From: Streptomyces sp. NRRL B-3428
Lineage (GTDB): Bacteria > Actinomycetota > Actinomycetes > Streptomycetales > Streptomycetaceae
NCBI GenBank assembly: GCA_000721375.1
Contig: JOGW01000014.1
Coordinates: 124,001-188,000, forward strand
Reading direction: 5' to 3'
Length of the DNA: 64,000 nt
Part shown: piece after piece, positions 48,499 through 56,379 of the stretch
Position numbering within the stretch: the first letter of the stretch is position 1
How the letters are laid out: every line of letters begins with the position of its first letter
Translations under genes and position numbers: made by a program
The notes under the pieces: generated by a model
The model's input: only the letters and a program-made list of their open reading frames with translations
Database searches by the model: none
Told to the model about the DNA's origin: nothing

Positions 48499-48786
48499 TC
48501 AGATGCCGTCTTCCATGCTCCGGTTCTCCGCGAGCCGGGCCTTGGCGCGGTCGACGCGGCCGACGATCTGCTCGGACATCTCGTCGCGCTGCTTGCGCAG
48601 GACCACGAAGCTGAGCGGCGCGGAGATGACGATCGCGAGCAGCAGGACCCACAGGTAGTTGGAGTCGCCGAGGCCGCGCGGCAGCACGCCGAAGTAGACC
48701 AGGGCCCACAGCACGAGGAAGCTGCCGGCGAAGATGCCGATGCGCATCAGGCTGTACCGGAGGGTGGCGTTGATCTTGAGTGCCAC
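48499..48786 (-). CDS. DUF4229 small membrane protein
   Basis: 95 aa. Two hydrophobic helices separated by a short turn (IGIFAGSFLVLWALVYFGVLP and YLWVLLLAIVISAPLSFVVL) followed by a charged cytoplasmic tail (RKQRDEMSEQIVGRVDRAKARLAENRSMEDGI). This is the DUF4229 arrangement found near mqnE in Streptomyces. GTG at 48786 has AGAGG upstream; the frame to 48834 is less likely. Function unknown. Confidence 0.82.
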   Translation of the reverse strand: MALKINATLRYSLMRIGIFAGSFLVLWALVYFGVLPRGLGDSNYLWVLLLAIVISAPLSFVVLRKQRDEMSEQIVGRVDRAKARLAENRSMEDGI

Positions 48787-48847
48787 GGCTGGCCTCTTTT
48801 CCTTCTGAGAATCCCTGCCCGACCAGTGAACCATGTCGGGTTTGGGC

Positions 48848-49381
48848 TCAATACAGCGGCAGATACATGGTGATGTCGTCCCGGTCGTCGCCGGGCTCGA
48901 CCCGGATCGCTCCGGGGACCCGGCCCGCTTCCTTGTATCCGCAGGATGCGTAGAAGCGGTCGACGCCGGTGCCGCCGCGGCAGGTGAGCCGGATCAGCTC
49001 GATCCCCTCGAAGCCGCGCGCGGCTTCCTCGACGGCGGCCATCAGGTCACGCCCGTACCCCTTGCCCTGGTGCTTCGGGTGCACCATCACGGTGTACGCC
49101 CAGATCCAGTGCCGCATGAGGCGATGGGTGTTGTACGTGAGGAAGGCGGTCGCGGCGACGGCGCCCTCCTCGTCTTCCGAGGCATACCCGACCAGAAGTC
49201 TCGCCCTGCCCTCGGCCATCGCCGCGAAGTGCTTGAGCAGGTCGGGGCGGATCTCCTCGGGCGTCACCGGCGGTACGAACCCGACGGCGCCGCCCGCGTC
49301 GGACACGTCGGTCCAGAGCGCGAGCAGGCCGTCACGGAGCTTGGGACCTACGGAGGGGTCCAGTTCGAAGCGCAGGGACAT
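48848..49381 (-). CDS. GNAT family N-acetyltransferase
   Basis: 177 aa. The acetyl-CoA-binding core VMVHPKHQGKGYGRDLMAAVEE (Q-x-x-G-x-G) is near residue 105, and VDRFYASCGYKEAGRVPG follows. ATG at 49381 lies 11 bp past the mqnE stop, so the two genes probably form one transcription unit. The substrate is unknown; association with the futalosine pathway is positional only. Confidence 0.85.
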   Translation of the reverse strand: MSLRFELDPSVGPKLRDGLLALWTDVSDAGGAVGFVPPVTPEEIRPDLLKHFAAMAEGRARLLVGYASEDEEGAVAATAFLTYNTHRLMRHWIWAYTVMVHPKHQGKGYGRDLMAAVEEAARGFEGIELIRLTCRGGTGVDRFYASCGYKEAGRVPGAIRVEPGDDRDDITMYLPLY

Positions 49382-49392
49382 ACGAGGGAACC

Positions 49393-50571
49393 TCAGAGCC
49401 GCATCGGCTGCGGCGCCTCACGGCGGTCCGCGTCGGGGCCCGGGTACTCGCGGATGATCTCGTAGCGCGTGTTGCGCTCGACGGGCTGGAAGCCGGCGTC
49501 GCGGATCAGGTCGAGCAGATCCTCGCGGCCCAGCTTGTTGGGCGTCCCGTAGTTGTCGGCGTCGTGCGTGATCTTGTACTCGACGACCGAGCCGTCCATG
49601 TCGTCCGCGCCGTGCTGCAGCGCGAGCTGGGCGGTCTGCACACCGTGCATGACCCAGAAGACCTTGACGTGCTGGATGTTGTCGAAGAGGAGACGCGAGA
49701 CCGCGAAGGTCTTGAGTGCCTCGGCGCCGGTCGCCATGGTCGTACGCGCCTGGAGGCGGTTGCGGACCTTGCCGTCCTTCATGTCGACGAAGTCGTGCTG
49801 GTAGCGCAGCGGGATGAAGACCTGGAAACCGCCGGTCTCGTCCTGCAGTTCACGCAGGCGAAGGACGTGGTCGACGCGGTGGCGGGGCTCCTCGATGTGC
49901 CCGTACAGCATCGTGCACGGGGTCTTGAGACCCTTCTCGTGCGCGAGGCGGTGGATCCGCGACCAGTCCTCCCAGTGCGTGCGGTGGTCCACGATGTGCT
50001 GGCGGACCTCCCAGTCGAAGATCTCCGCGCCGCCGCCGGTCAGGGACTCCAGGCCGGCCTCGATCAGCTCGTCGAGGATCTCGGAGGCGGAGAGCCCGGA
50101 GATGGTCTCGAAGTGGTGGATCTCGGTGGCGGTGAAGGCCTTCAGCGAGACGTTCGGCAGGGCCTTCTTGAGCTCGGAGAGCGAGCGCGGGTAGTAGCGC
50201 CACGGCAGGTTGGGGTGCAGACCGTTGACGATGTGCAGCTCGGTGAGGTTGTCGTTCTCCATCGCCTTGGCGAGGCGGACGGCCTCTTCGATGCGCATCG
50301 TGTACGCGTCCTTCTCGCCCGGCTTGCGCTGGAACGAGCAGTACGCACAGGACGCGGTGCACACGTTCGTCATGTTGAGGTGACGGTTGACGTTGAAGTG
50401 GACGACATCGCCGTTCTTCTGCGTCCGCACCTCATGGGCGAGCCCGCCCAGCCAGGCCAGATCGTCGCTCTCGTAGAGCGCGATGCCGTCCTCGCGGGTC
50501 AGCCGCTCCCCGGAACGGACCTTGTCTTCAAGGTCGCGCTTGAGTCCCACATCTTTAATAGACGCAGTCAC
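49393..50571 (-). CDS. mqnE: Aminofutalosine synthase
   Basis: Radical-SAM enzyme that joins 3-enolpyruvylbenzoate (the MqnA product) to SAM-derived adenosine, giving aminodeoxyfutalosine. The 392-aa protein has the cluster motif CTASCAYCSF near residue 66, MTNVC before it, and GGGAEIFDWEVRQHI near 190. The closely related MqnC has different flanking blocks. GTG at 50571 has GGGAGG 7 bases upstream. Downstream, the GNAT gene is close; an Lrp/AsnC gene is upstream in the same direction. Confidence 0.95.
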   Translation of the reverse strand: MTASIKDVGLKRDLEDKVRSGERLTREDGIALYESDDLAWLGGLAHEVRTQKNGDVVHFNVNRHLNMTNVCTASCAYCSFQRKPGEKDAYTMRIEEAVRLAKAMENDNLTELHIVNGLHPNLPWRYYPRSLSELKKALPNVSLKAFTATEIHHFETISGLSASEILDELIEAGLESLTGGGAEIFDWEVRQHIVDHRTHWEDWSRIHRLAHEKGLKTPCTMLYGHIEEPRHRVDHVLRLRELQDETGGFQVFIPLRYQHDFVDMKDGKVRNRLQARTTMATGAEALKTFAVSRLLFDNIQHVKVFWVMHGVQTAQLALQHGADDMDGSVVEYKITHDADNYGTPNKLGREDLLDLIRDAGFQPVERNTRYEIIREYPGPDADRREAPQPMRL

Positions 50572-50656
50572 CTGGCCGCCTCCCGAAACTGACTACTCGT
50601 ACCGACCGCCCACGGTACGCCCCGCCGCCGACGGACCGGCAGGGCGCCCCCTGGGT

Positions 50657-51112
50657 TCAGAGCTGCTCGGGCAGGTCCCCGACGCGGTTCTCCCACTTGG
50701 TGGAGAGCACGATGGTCGTACGCGTACGCGAGACGCCCTTGGTGCCGCTGAGCCGGCGGATGGTCTTCTCCAGACCGTCCACGTCGCTCGCGCGCACCTT
50801 GAGCATGTAGGAGTCGTCGCCCGCGATGAACCAGCAGTCCTCGATCTCGCCGAGGTCCTTGAGCCGGCGCGCCACGTCCTCGTGGTCGGCGGCGTCGGAG
50901 AGCGAGATGCCGATGAGGGCGATGACACCGAGGCCGAGCGAGGCGGAGTCGACCGTCGCGCGGTAGCCGGTGATCACTCCGGCGCTCTCAAGACGGTTGA
51001 TGCGGTCGGTGACGCTGGGTCCCGACAGGCCGACGAGACGGCCCAGTTCGGCGTACGACGCCCGGCCGTTCTCCCTCAGGGCCTGAATGAGCTGCCTGTC
51101 CACCGCGTCCAT
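50657..51112 (-). CDS. Lrp/AsnC-family transcriptional regulator
   Basis: 151 aa. N-terminal HTH (DAVDRQLIQALRENGRASYAELGRLVGLS, VTDRINRLESAGVITGY) and C-terminal RAM/ACT-like effector domain (GVIALIGISLSDAADHEDVARRL, VRASDVDGLEKTIRRLSG). Usually binds amino acids and controls amino acid genes. ATG at 51112 with GAAGG 9 bases upstream. It is divergent from the 45-aa gene, sharing a 142-bp AT-rich promoter region, and lies 86 bp upstream of mqnE in the same direction. Confidence 0.9.
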   Translation of the reverse strand: MDAVDRQLIQALRENGRASYAELGRLVGLSGPSVTDRINRLESAGVITGYRATVDSASLGLGVIALIGISLSDAADHEDVARRLKDLGEIEDCWFIAGDDSYMLKVRASDVDGLEKTIRRLSGTKGVSRTRTTIVLSTKWENRVGDLPEQL

Positions 51113-51254
51113 GCGTCGGCACCTTCCATTATTTAGCGATCCTGCGAGTTTAGGTGTAAAATCTAAGGCATGCAGGGCGGTTCCCCTGCGATTCTTGCAG
51201 AACTTTCCAGAGTTATGCAGAAGATCAACGACGATCTACAGGAGTGTCTTCACC

Positions 51255-51392
51255 GTGTACACGCTCGAGATGGCCTACGCCCACATGCGCTCGCTGCAGG
51301 AGCTGGCCGACCGCTCGCGTGCCCACCAGTCCCCGACTGCCGCCGCCCGCGCGGACAAGCTGTCCCGCACGGCGCGCGCCAAGAAGCGCTAA
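51255..51392 (+). CDS. 45-aa basic protein of unknown function
   Basis: I do not recognise the family. The product has a helical sequence (AYAHMRSLQELADRSRAH) and a C-terminal basic tail (ADKLSRTARAKKR). GTG at 51255 has AGGAG about 11 bases upstream, and ATG at 51270 is an alternative. It is a divergent partner of the Lrp/AsnC gene, ends overlapping the convergent ubiX gene by 4 bp, and has an upstream TAAAAT -10-like element at about 51155. The coding assignment is moderate. Confidence 0.6.
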   Translation: MYTLEMAYAHMRSLQELADRSRAHQSPTAAARADKLSRTARAKKR

Positions 51393-52087
51393 CCCGCACG
51401 GGGCTCCCCCTGCGGCCCGTCCGACCGGGAGCCCCCGCCCAGCTCACCCTCCCAGCGGCGGTAGAGCCCGTGCGGCACACCCGCCGCGTCGAGCACCCGC
51501 CCGGCGACGAAGTCCACCAGATCCTGGATGTGCGTCGCCCCCGCGTAGAACGCCGGCGAGGCCGGGAGCACCACGGCTCCCGCCTCGTCCAGGCTCACCA
51601 GGTGCCTGAGCGTCTGCCCGTTGAGTGGCGTCTCCCGTACCGCCACCACCAGCTTGCGGCTCTCCTTGAGCGTCACGCTCGCCGTCCGCTGGAGCAGATC
51701 CTTCGACAGACCGAGTGCCACTCCGGCCACACAGGCCGTCGAGGCGGGCACGATCAGCATCCCCTTGGTCCGGTACGAGCCCGAACTCGGCCCCGCCGCA
51801 AGGTCTCCGGCCGCCCAGTGCCGTACATCCGTCAGATCCGGCAGCGCGAAGGTGCCGGGCTTGCCGTCGGCGCCGCGCGCCAGCCACTCCCCCAGGTCCT
51901 CGCGCCAGTGCGCGTCCCGGTAGGAGATCCCGGTCTCGTCGAGCAGCGTGAGCCGTGACGCCCTGCTGACGACCAGGTCCACGCTCTCGCCCGCGGCGAG
52001 CAGCCCGCGCAGGACGGCTGCGGCGTAAGGCGTCCCGGAGGCTCCGGAGACTCCTACGACCCAGGGGGTGCGCTCGGCGTCGTTCAT
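51389..52087 (-). CDS. ubiX: UbiX-family flavin prenyltransferase
   Basis: 232 aa. Makes prenylated FMN, the cofactor for UbiD decarboxylases. The N-terminus VVGVSGASGTPYAAAVLRGLL and the central TKGMLIVPASTACVAGVALGLSKDLLQR and LVVAVRETPLNGQTLRHL are diagnostic of UbiX. The location near mqnP and ubiD fits a role in futalosine-pathway decarboxylation. ATG at 52087, no strong ribosome-binding site; the open frame to 52225 is discarded. It overlaps the 45-aa gene's end by 4 bp. Confidence 0.94.
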   Translation of the reverse strand: MNDAERTPWVVGVSGASGTPYAAAVLRGLLAAGESVDLVVSRASRLTLLDETGISYRDAHWREDLGEWLARGADGKPGTFALPDLTDVRHWAAGDLAAGPSSGSYRTKGMLIVPASTACVAGVALGLSKDLLQRTASVTLKESRKLVVAVRETPLNGQTLRHLVSLDEAGAVVLPASPAFYAGATHIQDLVDFVAGRVLDAAGVPHGLYRRWEGELGGGSRSDGPQGEPRAG

Positions 52088-52208
52088 ACCCTTGAGCCTA
52101 TCCGGCGGCCTGGAACCGAGCCGCGCCCACTGTGCGTTGAGCGAAGTGAGGGCCGCGCCGAGGGAGCGGTCCGCCCGCTGGGGGTACGACCGCTTGGGGG
52201 TCCCGCCG

Positions 52209-52811
52209 ATGTCGTACGGATACACACAACCGATCCCGCCGGCCTCGCCCCCGGCCCGTCGCCGCGACCGTGCGAAGGCGGCCGGTCTGGTGATGGCCGG
52301 GTGGCTCGCGCTCCTTTGGCTCCTTGAGGGGATCGATGTCGCCTCGGGCCACGCCCTCGACTCGTACGGGATATCCCCGCGCGAGCCGGGCGAACTGCTC
52401 GACGTGATCCCGGCGGCCTTTCTGCACTACGGCTGGGACCACCTGATCGCCAACAGCATGCCGCTGCTGGTCCTCGGCTTCCTCGCCGCGCTCTCGGGGA
52501 TACGGCGCTTCGCGGCCGTGGCCGCCACGATCGTGGTGGTCAGCGGGCTCGGCGTCTGGTTCACCGCCCCCGAGCACTCCGTGACGGCCGGCGCTTCGGG
52601 TGTGGTCTTCGGGCTCTTCGGCTATCTGCTGGTGCGCGGGTTCGTGGACCGCAGGATCGGCGACGTCCTCGTCGGCCTGCTGGTCGGCGCGGTCTACGGA
52701 TCGATCCTGTGGGGCGTGCTGCCGACGACCGAGGGGATCTCCTGGCAGGGGCACCTGTTCGGCCTGATCGGCGGGGTGGTGGCGGCGTTCGCCTTCCGGC
52801 GCGAGCGCTAG
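52209..52811 (+). CDS. Rhomboid-family intramembrane serine protease
   Basis: 200 aa with about six membrane helices. The catalytic serine is in GASGVVFG (near residue 125), and the catalytic histidine in WQGHLFGLIGG near the last helix; the WDHLIANSMPLLVLG segment holds the family H-N pattern. Intramembrane cleavage of unknown membrane proteins. ATG at 52209 is the start; the frame to 52068 is not supported. It ends 4 bp into the convergent deoxynucleoside kinase gene. Confidence 0.9.
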   Translation: MSYGYTQPIPPASPPARRRDRAKAAGLVMAGWLALLWLLEGIDVASGHALDSYGISPREPGELLDVIPAAFLHYGWDHLIANSMPLLVLGFLAALSGIRRFAAVAATIVVVSGLGVWFTAPEHSVTAGASGVVFGLFGYLLVRGFVDRRIGDVLVGLLVGAVYGSILWGVLPTTEGISWQGHLFGLIGGVVAAFAFRRER

Positions 52812-53470
52812 AGAGAGCTGCGGGCTTCCGCCAGCGCGTCCTTGACCTCCTGCACGACGCGGACCGCGTCGGCGGGGTTGTTCACCACGTCCGTGCAGTT
52901 CATGTCGATGACCAGGACCTCGCTGGCCGAGTAGTGCAGATTGACCCAGTCGTCATAGCCCGCCCACAGCGTGCGGTAGTACTCGACGAGGCCCTCGTCC
53001 TGCTCGAAGTCACGGCCCCGCAGACCGATCCGGTGCAGCACCGTCTCGAAGTCCGCCTTGAGGTAGACCATGAGGTCCGGCGCCTTGCGGTACGGCAGGC
53101 CGTCGATCTCGCGCATCATCTCGGCGAGCAGACCCTCGTACACCTGCATCTCGAGGGCGCTGATCCGGCCCAGGTCGTGGTTGACCTTGGCGAAGTACCA
53201 GTCCTCGTAGATGGAGCGGTCGAGGACGTTGTCCCCGTCCTTGTACGCCTGCTTGATCGCGGCGAAGCGCGTCTGCAGGAAGTAGAGCTGGAGCAGGAAC
53301 GGGTAACGCTTGGCCTGTATCTCCTCGGGGCTCGACGTGTAGAAGAGCGGCAGGATCGGGTTGTCTTCCACGCTCTCGTAGAAGACCTCGCTGCCCAGCT
53401 CCTTGCCGATCAGCTCGGCGACACTCGTCTTGCCGATGCCAATCATGCCTCCGACGACGATCACTGCCAT
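52808..53470 (-). CDS. Deoxynucleoside kinase
   Basis: 220 aa, dNK/thymidine-kinase-2-like family. Walker A is GGMIGIGKTS at residue 7. Downstream, ESVEDNPILP, DRSIYEDWYFA (DRS catalytic region) and LKADFETVLHRIGLRGRDFEQ (lid) are diagnostic. It salvages deoxynucleosides by 5'-phosphorylation; the specific base is not certain (deoxyguanosine/deoxyadenosine-like). ATG at 53470, with a 21-bp tandem repeat in the promoter region. Confidence 0.92.
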   Translation of the reverse strand: MAVIVVGGMIGIGKTSVAELIGKELGSEVFYESVEDNPILPLFYTSSPEEIQAKRYPFLLQLYFLQTRFAAIKQAYKDGDNVLDRSIYEDWYFAKVNHDLGRISALEMQVYEGLLAEMMREIDGLPYRKAPDLMVYLKADFETVLHRIGLRGRDFEQDEGLVEYYRTLWAGYDDWVNLHYSASEVLVIDMNCTDVVNNPADAVRVVQEVKDALAEARSSL

Positions 53471-53495
53471 TCCTCGCTTCCCCCTGGGGATCTTC

Positions 53496-53537
53496 TCCGC
53501 GTACGAGCCCCACAGGTCCGCGTACGAGCCCCACGGG
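53496..53537. repeat. Tandem 21-bp repeat upstream of the deoxynucleoside kinase gene
   Basis: A 21-bp unit (53496-53516) is repeated directly at 53517-53537 with 20 of 21 bases identical, both containing GCGTACGAGCCCCAC. It lies 26 bp upstream of the start codon and could be a two-site operator or a recent duplication. Confidence 0.6.
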
Positions 53538-53578
53538 CCCTGGGAAGCTTAAATGACGATTCGCCCCGCGCTGACCCG

Positions 53579-54034
53579 TCAGCCGGCGGTCGCCGTGACT
53601 GTGTCCGCAGTCGCTGCGGCCGCACGCCTCTTGTCGATCCGCAGCGCGACCCCGGTGGCCACCGCGCCGATGCCCTCCCACAGGCCCACGCCGATGAATC
53701 CGGCGGGCGCGCGGTCGCCGAGCACCGCGAGGGTGAAGACCGTGAAGGTCAGGAGCCGGAACGGAACGGTCCAGCGGAAGAAGGCCGTCCAGTCGCTGCC
53801 GGCCGCGAGCAGGTAGTAGACGCCCATGTTCAGCGCCGCCATGGAGGAGGCGGTCGCGAAGACCAGGGTGTGATCGCCGTCCGGGCGCCCGCCGTCCGGT
53901 GCCGGCGCGAAGCCCATGAGCTCGATCAGGGTGTCGGGCGAGATCAGACCCACGATGCCCATCGCCGCGGCGAGCGCACCGAATATGGACATGGTCCAGC
54001 CGGCCGACGATCGCGGCCTCAGCTTGAGCTGCAC
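53579..54034 (-). CDS. Four-helix membrane protein of unknown function
   Basis: 151 aa. Four hydrophobic segments separated by short loops (MSIFGALAAAMGIVGLI, TLVFATASSMAALNMGVYYLL, VPFRLLTFTVFTLAVLG, FIGVGLWEGIGAVATGVAL) and a basic C-terminus. I do not recognise a family. GTG at 54034 has GGGGGAG upstream. No obvious partner gene is present. Confidence 0.7.
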   Translation of the reverse strand: MQLKLRPRSSAGWTMSIFGALAAAMGIVGLISPDTLIELMGFAPAPDGGRPDGDHTLVFATASSMAALNMGVYYLLAAGSDWTAFFRWTVPFRLLTFTVFTLAVLGDRAPAGFIGVGLWEGIGAVATGVALRIDKRRAAAATADTVTATAG

Positions 54035-54130
54035 GGACTCCCCCTGGTCGCAGGTTCAACGAATGATCCGCTGAACCCTACGACAGGCGGTGCGAGTTGA
54101 CCGCTCCGGGGCGGCAACAGCCTCGGCCCC

Positions 54131-54850
54131 TCAGGCCTGCTGCCGCGTGCCGGCGAGCACGATCTCTCGGATGCAGACCTCCTGCGGCTGGCCGTAGGCG
54201 TAGAGCACGGCCTGGGCCACGGAGTCCGGGGAGAGCGCGGCGTTCTCCTTCTTCCACTCCTCGTATCCGGCCTTGATGCCGTCGTCGGTGGTGTGCGAAA
54301 GGAGTTCGGTCTCCACGGCGCCGGGGCCGATGACGGTGACGCGGACGCCGTGCGGGGCGACCTCCTCGCGCAGGTTCTCCGACATCGCGTGCACGGCGAA
54401 CTTCGTGCCCACGTACGCGGTGTGGTTCGGGAAGGTCTTGCGTCCCGCGACCGAGCCGATGTTCACGATGGTGCCGCGCTCGCGCTCGATCATGCCGGGC
54501 AGGACCGCGCGCACCCCGCCGAGCAGGCCCTTCACGTTCACGTCGAACATGCGGTCCCACTCGTCGGTGTCCTGGTCCGCGATCCGGCCGAGGAGCATCA
54601 CGCCCGCGTTGTTGATCAGCGCGTCCGCGGGGCCGTACGCCGCCTCGGCCTCCTCCACCGCGGCCGGGACGGCGGCGCGGTCGGTGATGTCCACCTTGCG
54701 GCACAGGGTGTCGGGCAGGCCGAGCGCTTCGAGGCGGTCCACGCGGCGGGCGAGCAGCAGCAGGGGGTGGCCCTGCGCGGAGAGCAGGCGGGCGGTGGCG
54801 GCGCCGATGCCCGAGCTGGCTCCGGTGATCACGACGAGGGGCTTGGGCAT
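54131..54850 (-). CDS. Short-chain dehydrogenase/reductase
   Basis: 239 aa classical SDR. Cofactor motif TGASSGIG (residue 9), NNAGV (near 88), and the catalytic S-Y-K (SVAGRKTFPNHTAYVGTKFAV, Ser-Tyr-Lys). R at the end of the second strand in LLARRVDR suggests NADP preference. Divergent from the MmyB-type regulator, a frequent pairing in Streptomyces, so it is probably its target. ATG at 54850; the open frame to 55093 is not coding. Substrate unknown. Confidence 0.93.
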   Translation of the reverse strand: MPKPLVVITGASSGIGAATARLLSAQGHPLLLLARRVDRLEALGLPDTLCRKVDITDRAAVPAAVEEAEAAYGPADALINNAGVMLLGRIADQDTDEWDRMFDVNVKGLLGGVRAVLPGMIERERGTIVNIGSVAGRKTFPNHTAYVGTKFAVHAMSENLREEVAPHGVRVTVIGPGAVETELLSHTTDDGIKAGYEEWKKENAALSPDSVAQAVLYAYGQPQEVCIREIVLAGTRQQA

Positions 54851-55015
54851 GGTGGTGCGCCTTTCACGGTTCAAGAGGGGTCTTCTCGTACGGGAAAACC
54901 TCGGTCTCTCCATGGCACCACCGGCCGGCCGCCCCCGCAGACCGGCAGAGGGGCCCTGCCCGACAGGGGTTCCGCCATACCCCCTCTCAGCGCGCCCGGC
55001 CGCCCGGCCCGGGGC

Positions 55016-55021
55016 TAGCGT
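55016..55021 (+). promoter_or_regulatory. -10 element of a likely leaderless promoter
   Basis: TAGCGT ends 7 bases before the ATG at 55029, so transcription should start at or next to the start codon, as in Streptomyces leaderless transcripts. No -35 is recognisable in the GC-rich upstream sequence. Confidence 0.45.
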
Positions 55022-55028
55022 GGTGAGC

Positions 55029-55901
55029 ATGGACAGGAGCGCGACAGGCGGTGAACTCAGGGAGTTCCTGCGCAGCCGCCGCGCCCGCGTCACCCCCGAG
55101 CAGGCCGGTCTGCCGCTGCACGCGGGCCGGCGGCGGGTGCCGGGGCTGCGCCGCGAGGAGGCGGCGCTGCTCGCCGGGGTGAGCGCGGACTACTACGTAC
55201 GCCTGGAGCGCGGCACCGTCCGCAACCCCTCCGCCGAGGTCCTCGAAGCCGTGGCCCGCGCCCTGCACCTGGACGCCACCGAGCGCGCGCACCTGTTCCG
55301 GCTGGCCCGGCCCGCCCGCACCGCCACCCGCCGCCGTCCGGCGCCGCCGCAGCGGGTGCGCCCCGGACTGCACCGGCTCCTGGCGACCCTCGACACCACG
55401 CCCGCGATGGTCCTGGGCCACCGCATGGACGTACTCGCGGCCAACCGCATGGCCCGCGCGCTGTACACGGACTTCGACGCGCTGCCGCACCGCGAGCGCA
55501 ATCTGGCCCGCTTCGTCTTCCTCGCGCCCGAGGCGCGCGAGCTGCTCGCCGACTGGGAGCGCGCCGCGCAGGGGACGGTGGCGGCGCTGCGCCTGTACGC
55601 GGGCCGGCACCCCGAGGACCCGCGCCTGAGCGAGCTGGTCGGCGAACTCTCCGTACGCGACGAGGACTTCCGGCAGTGGTGGGCCGCGCACGACGTCCTG
55701 GAGTACACGCACGGCACGAAGCTGTACCGCCATCCGCTGGTCGGTGAACTCGCGCTGGAATACGAGTCGTTGACCCTGCCGGACGACCCCGACCAGGCCC
55801 TGTACCTGTACACCGCCGAGCCGGACTCCCCGTCCGAGCAAGGGTTGAAGCTCCTGGCGGGGCTGCAGGGACCTGTTCCCGGAGTGATCGCCGGGGCATG
55901 A
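55029..55901 (+). CDS. Helix-turn-helix regulator of the XRE/MmyB type
   Basis: 290 aa. N-terminal XRE HTH (residues ~8-70): LREFLRSRRARVTPEQ, RRVPGLRREEAALLAGVSADYYVRLERG. C-terminal MmyB-like ligand domain (LATLDTTPAMVLGHRMDVLAANRMARALYTDF, then HDVLEYTHGTKLYRHPLVGELALEYE). This family usually controls an adjacent divergent oxidoreductase, here the SDR. ATG at 55029 (a GTG two codons earlier is possible); a -10 element ends 7 bases upstream, implying leaderless translation. Confidence 0.9.
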   Translation: MDRSATGGELREFLRSRRARVTPEQAGLPLHAGRRRVPGLRREEAALLAGVSADYYVRLERGTVRNPSAEVLEAVARALHLDATERAHLFRLARPARTATRRRPAPPQRVRPGLHRLLATLDTTPAMVLGHRMDVLAANRMARALYTDFDALPHRERNLARFVFLAPEARELLADWERAAQGTVAALRLYAGRHPEDPRLSELVGELSVRDEDFRQWWAAHDVLEYTHGTKLYRHPLVGELALEYESLTLPDDPDQALYLYTAEPDSPSEQGLKLLAGLQGPVPGVIAGA

Positions 55902-55908
55902 TGTCGCG

Positions 55909-56352
55909 GTGCCCACAGAGGAGTTCACCCACGACGTCACCGTGCCCGCCCCGGCGGCACGGATCTTCGCGCACCTCGCGGAGCCGGAGAGCTACATAGG
56001 TCTCTCGCCGCTGCTCGTCGCCGTACGCGACATCGTGCGCGACGGCGAGGAGATCCGGTACGTGGCGGTGGAGCGCTTCCGCATCCTGGGCCCCCTGCGC
56101 TGGGACAACCCCATCCGCGTGACCATGACGTTCCCCGAGCCGCAACGGCGGATCGTGAGCGAGGTGCGCAGCCCCGGCAATGTCCGGCTGACGGCCACGG
56201 TGGAGCTGACTCCGAAGGACGGCGGCACCCATGTCGCCGAGACCGTCCGCGTCACGTATCCGAAACTGCTGCGCCCGCTGGTGATCGGCCAGGCCACCAA
56301 AGTGCAACGACACCGCCTCGCCGAGCTGGCCCGGCGGATGACGGTGTCGTAG
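55909..56352 (+). CDS. SRPBCC/START-like domain protein
   Basis: 147 aa. Starts with the SRPBCC pattern FTHDVTVPAPAARIFAHLAEPESY and is mostly beta-strand with a C-terminal helix (KVQRHRLAELARRM). The fold has a ligand cavity and often carries polyketide cyclases or lipid binders. GTG at 55909, 7 bp after the MmyB-type regulator, so probably co-transcribed. It ends 27 bp before the convergent mqnP. Ligand unknown. Confidence 0.85.
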   Translation: MPTEEFTHDVTVPAPAARIFAHLAEPESYIGLSPLLVAVRDIVRDGEEIRYVAVERFRILGPLRWDNPIRVTMTFPEPQRRIVSEVRSPGNVRLTATVELTPKDGGTHVAETVRVTYPKLLRPLVIGQATKVQRHRLAELARRMTVS

Positions 56353-56379
56353 CGATCGAGAAAAGCGGGCTGGAGCGGG

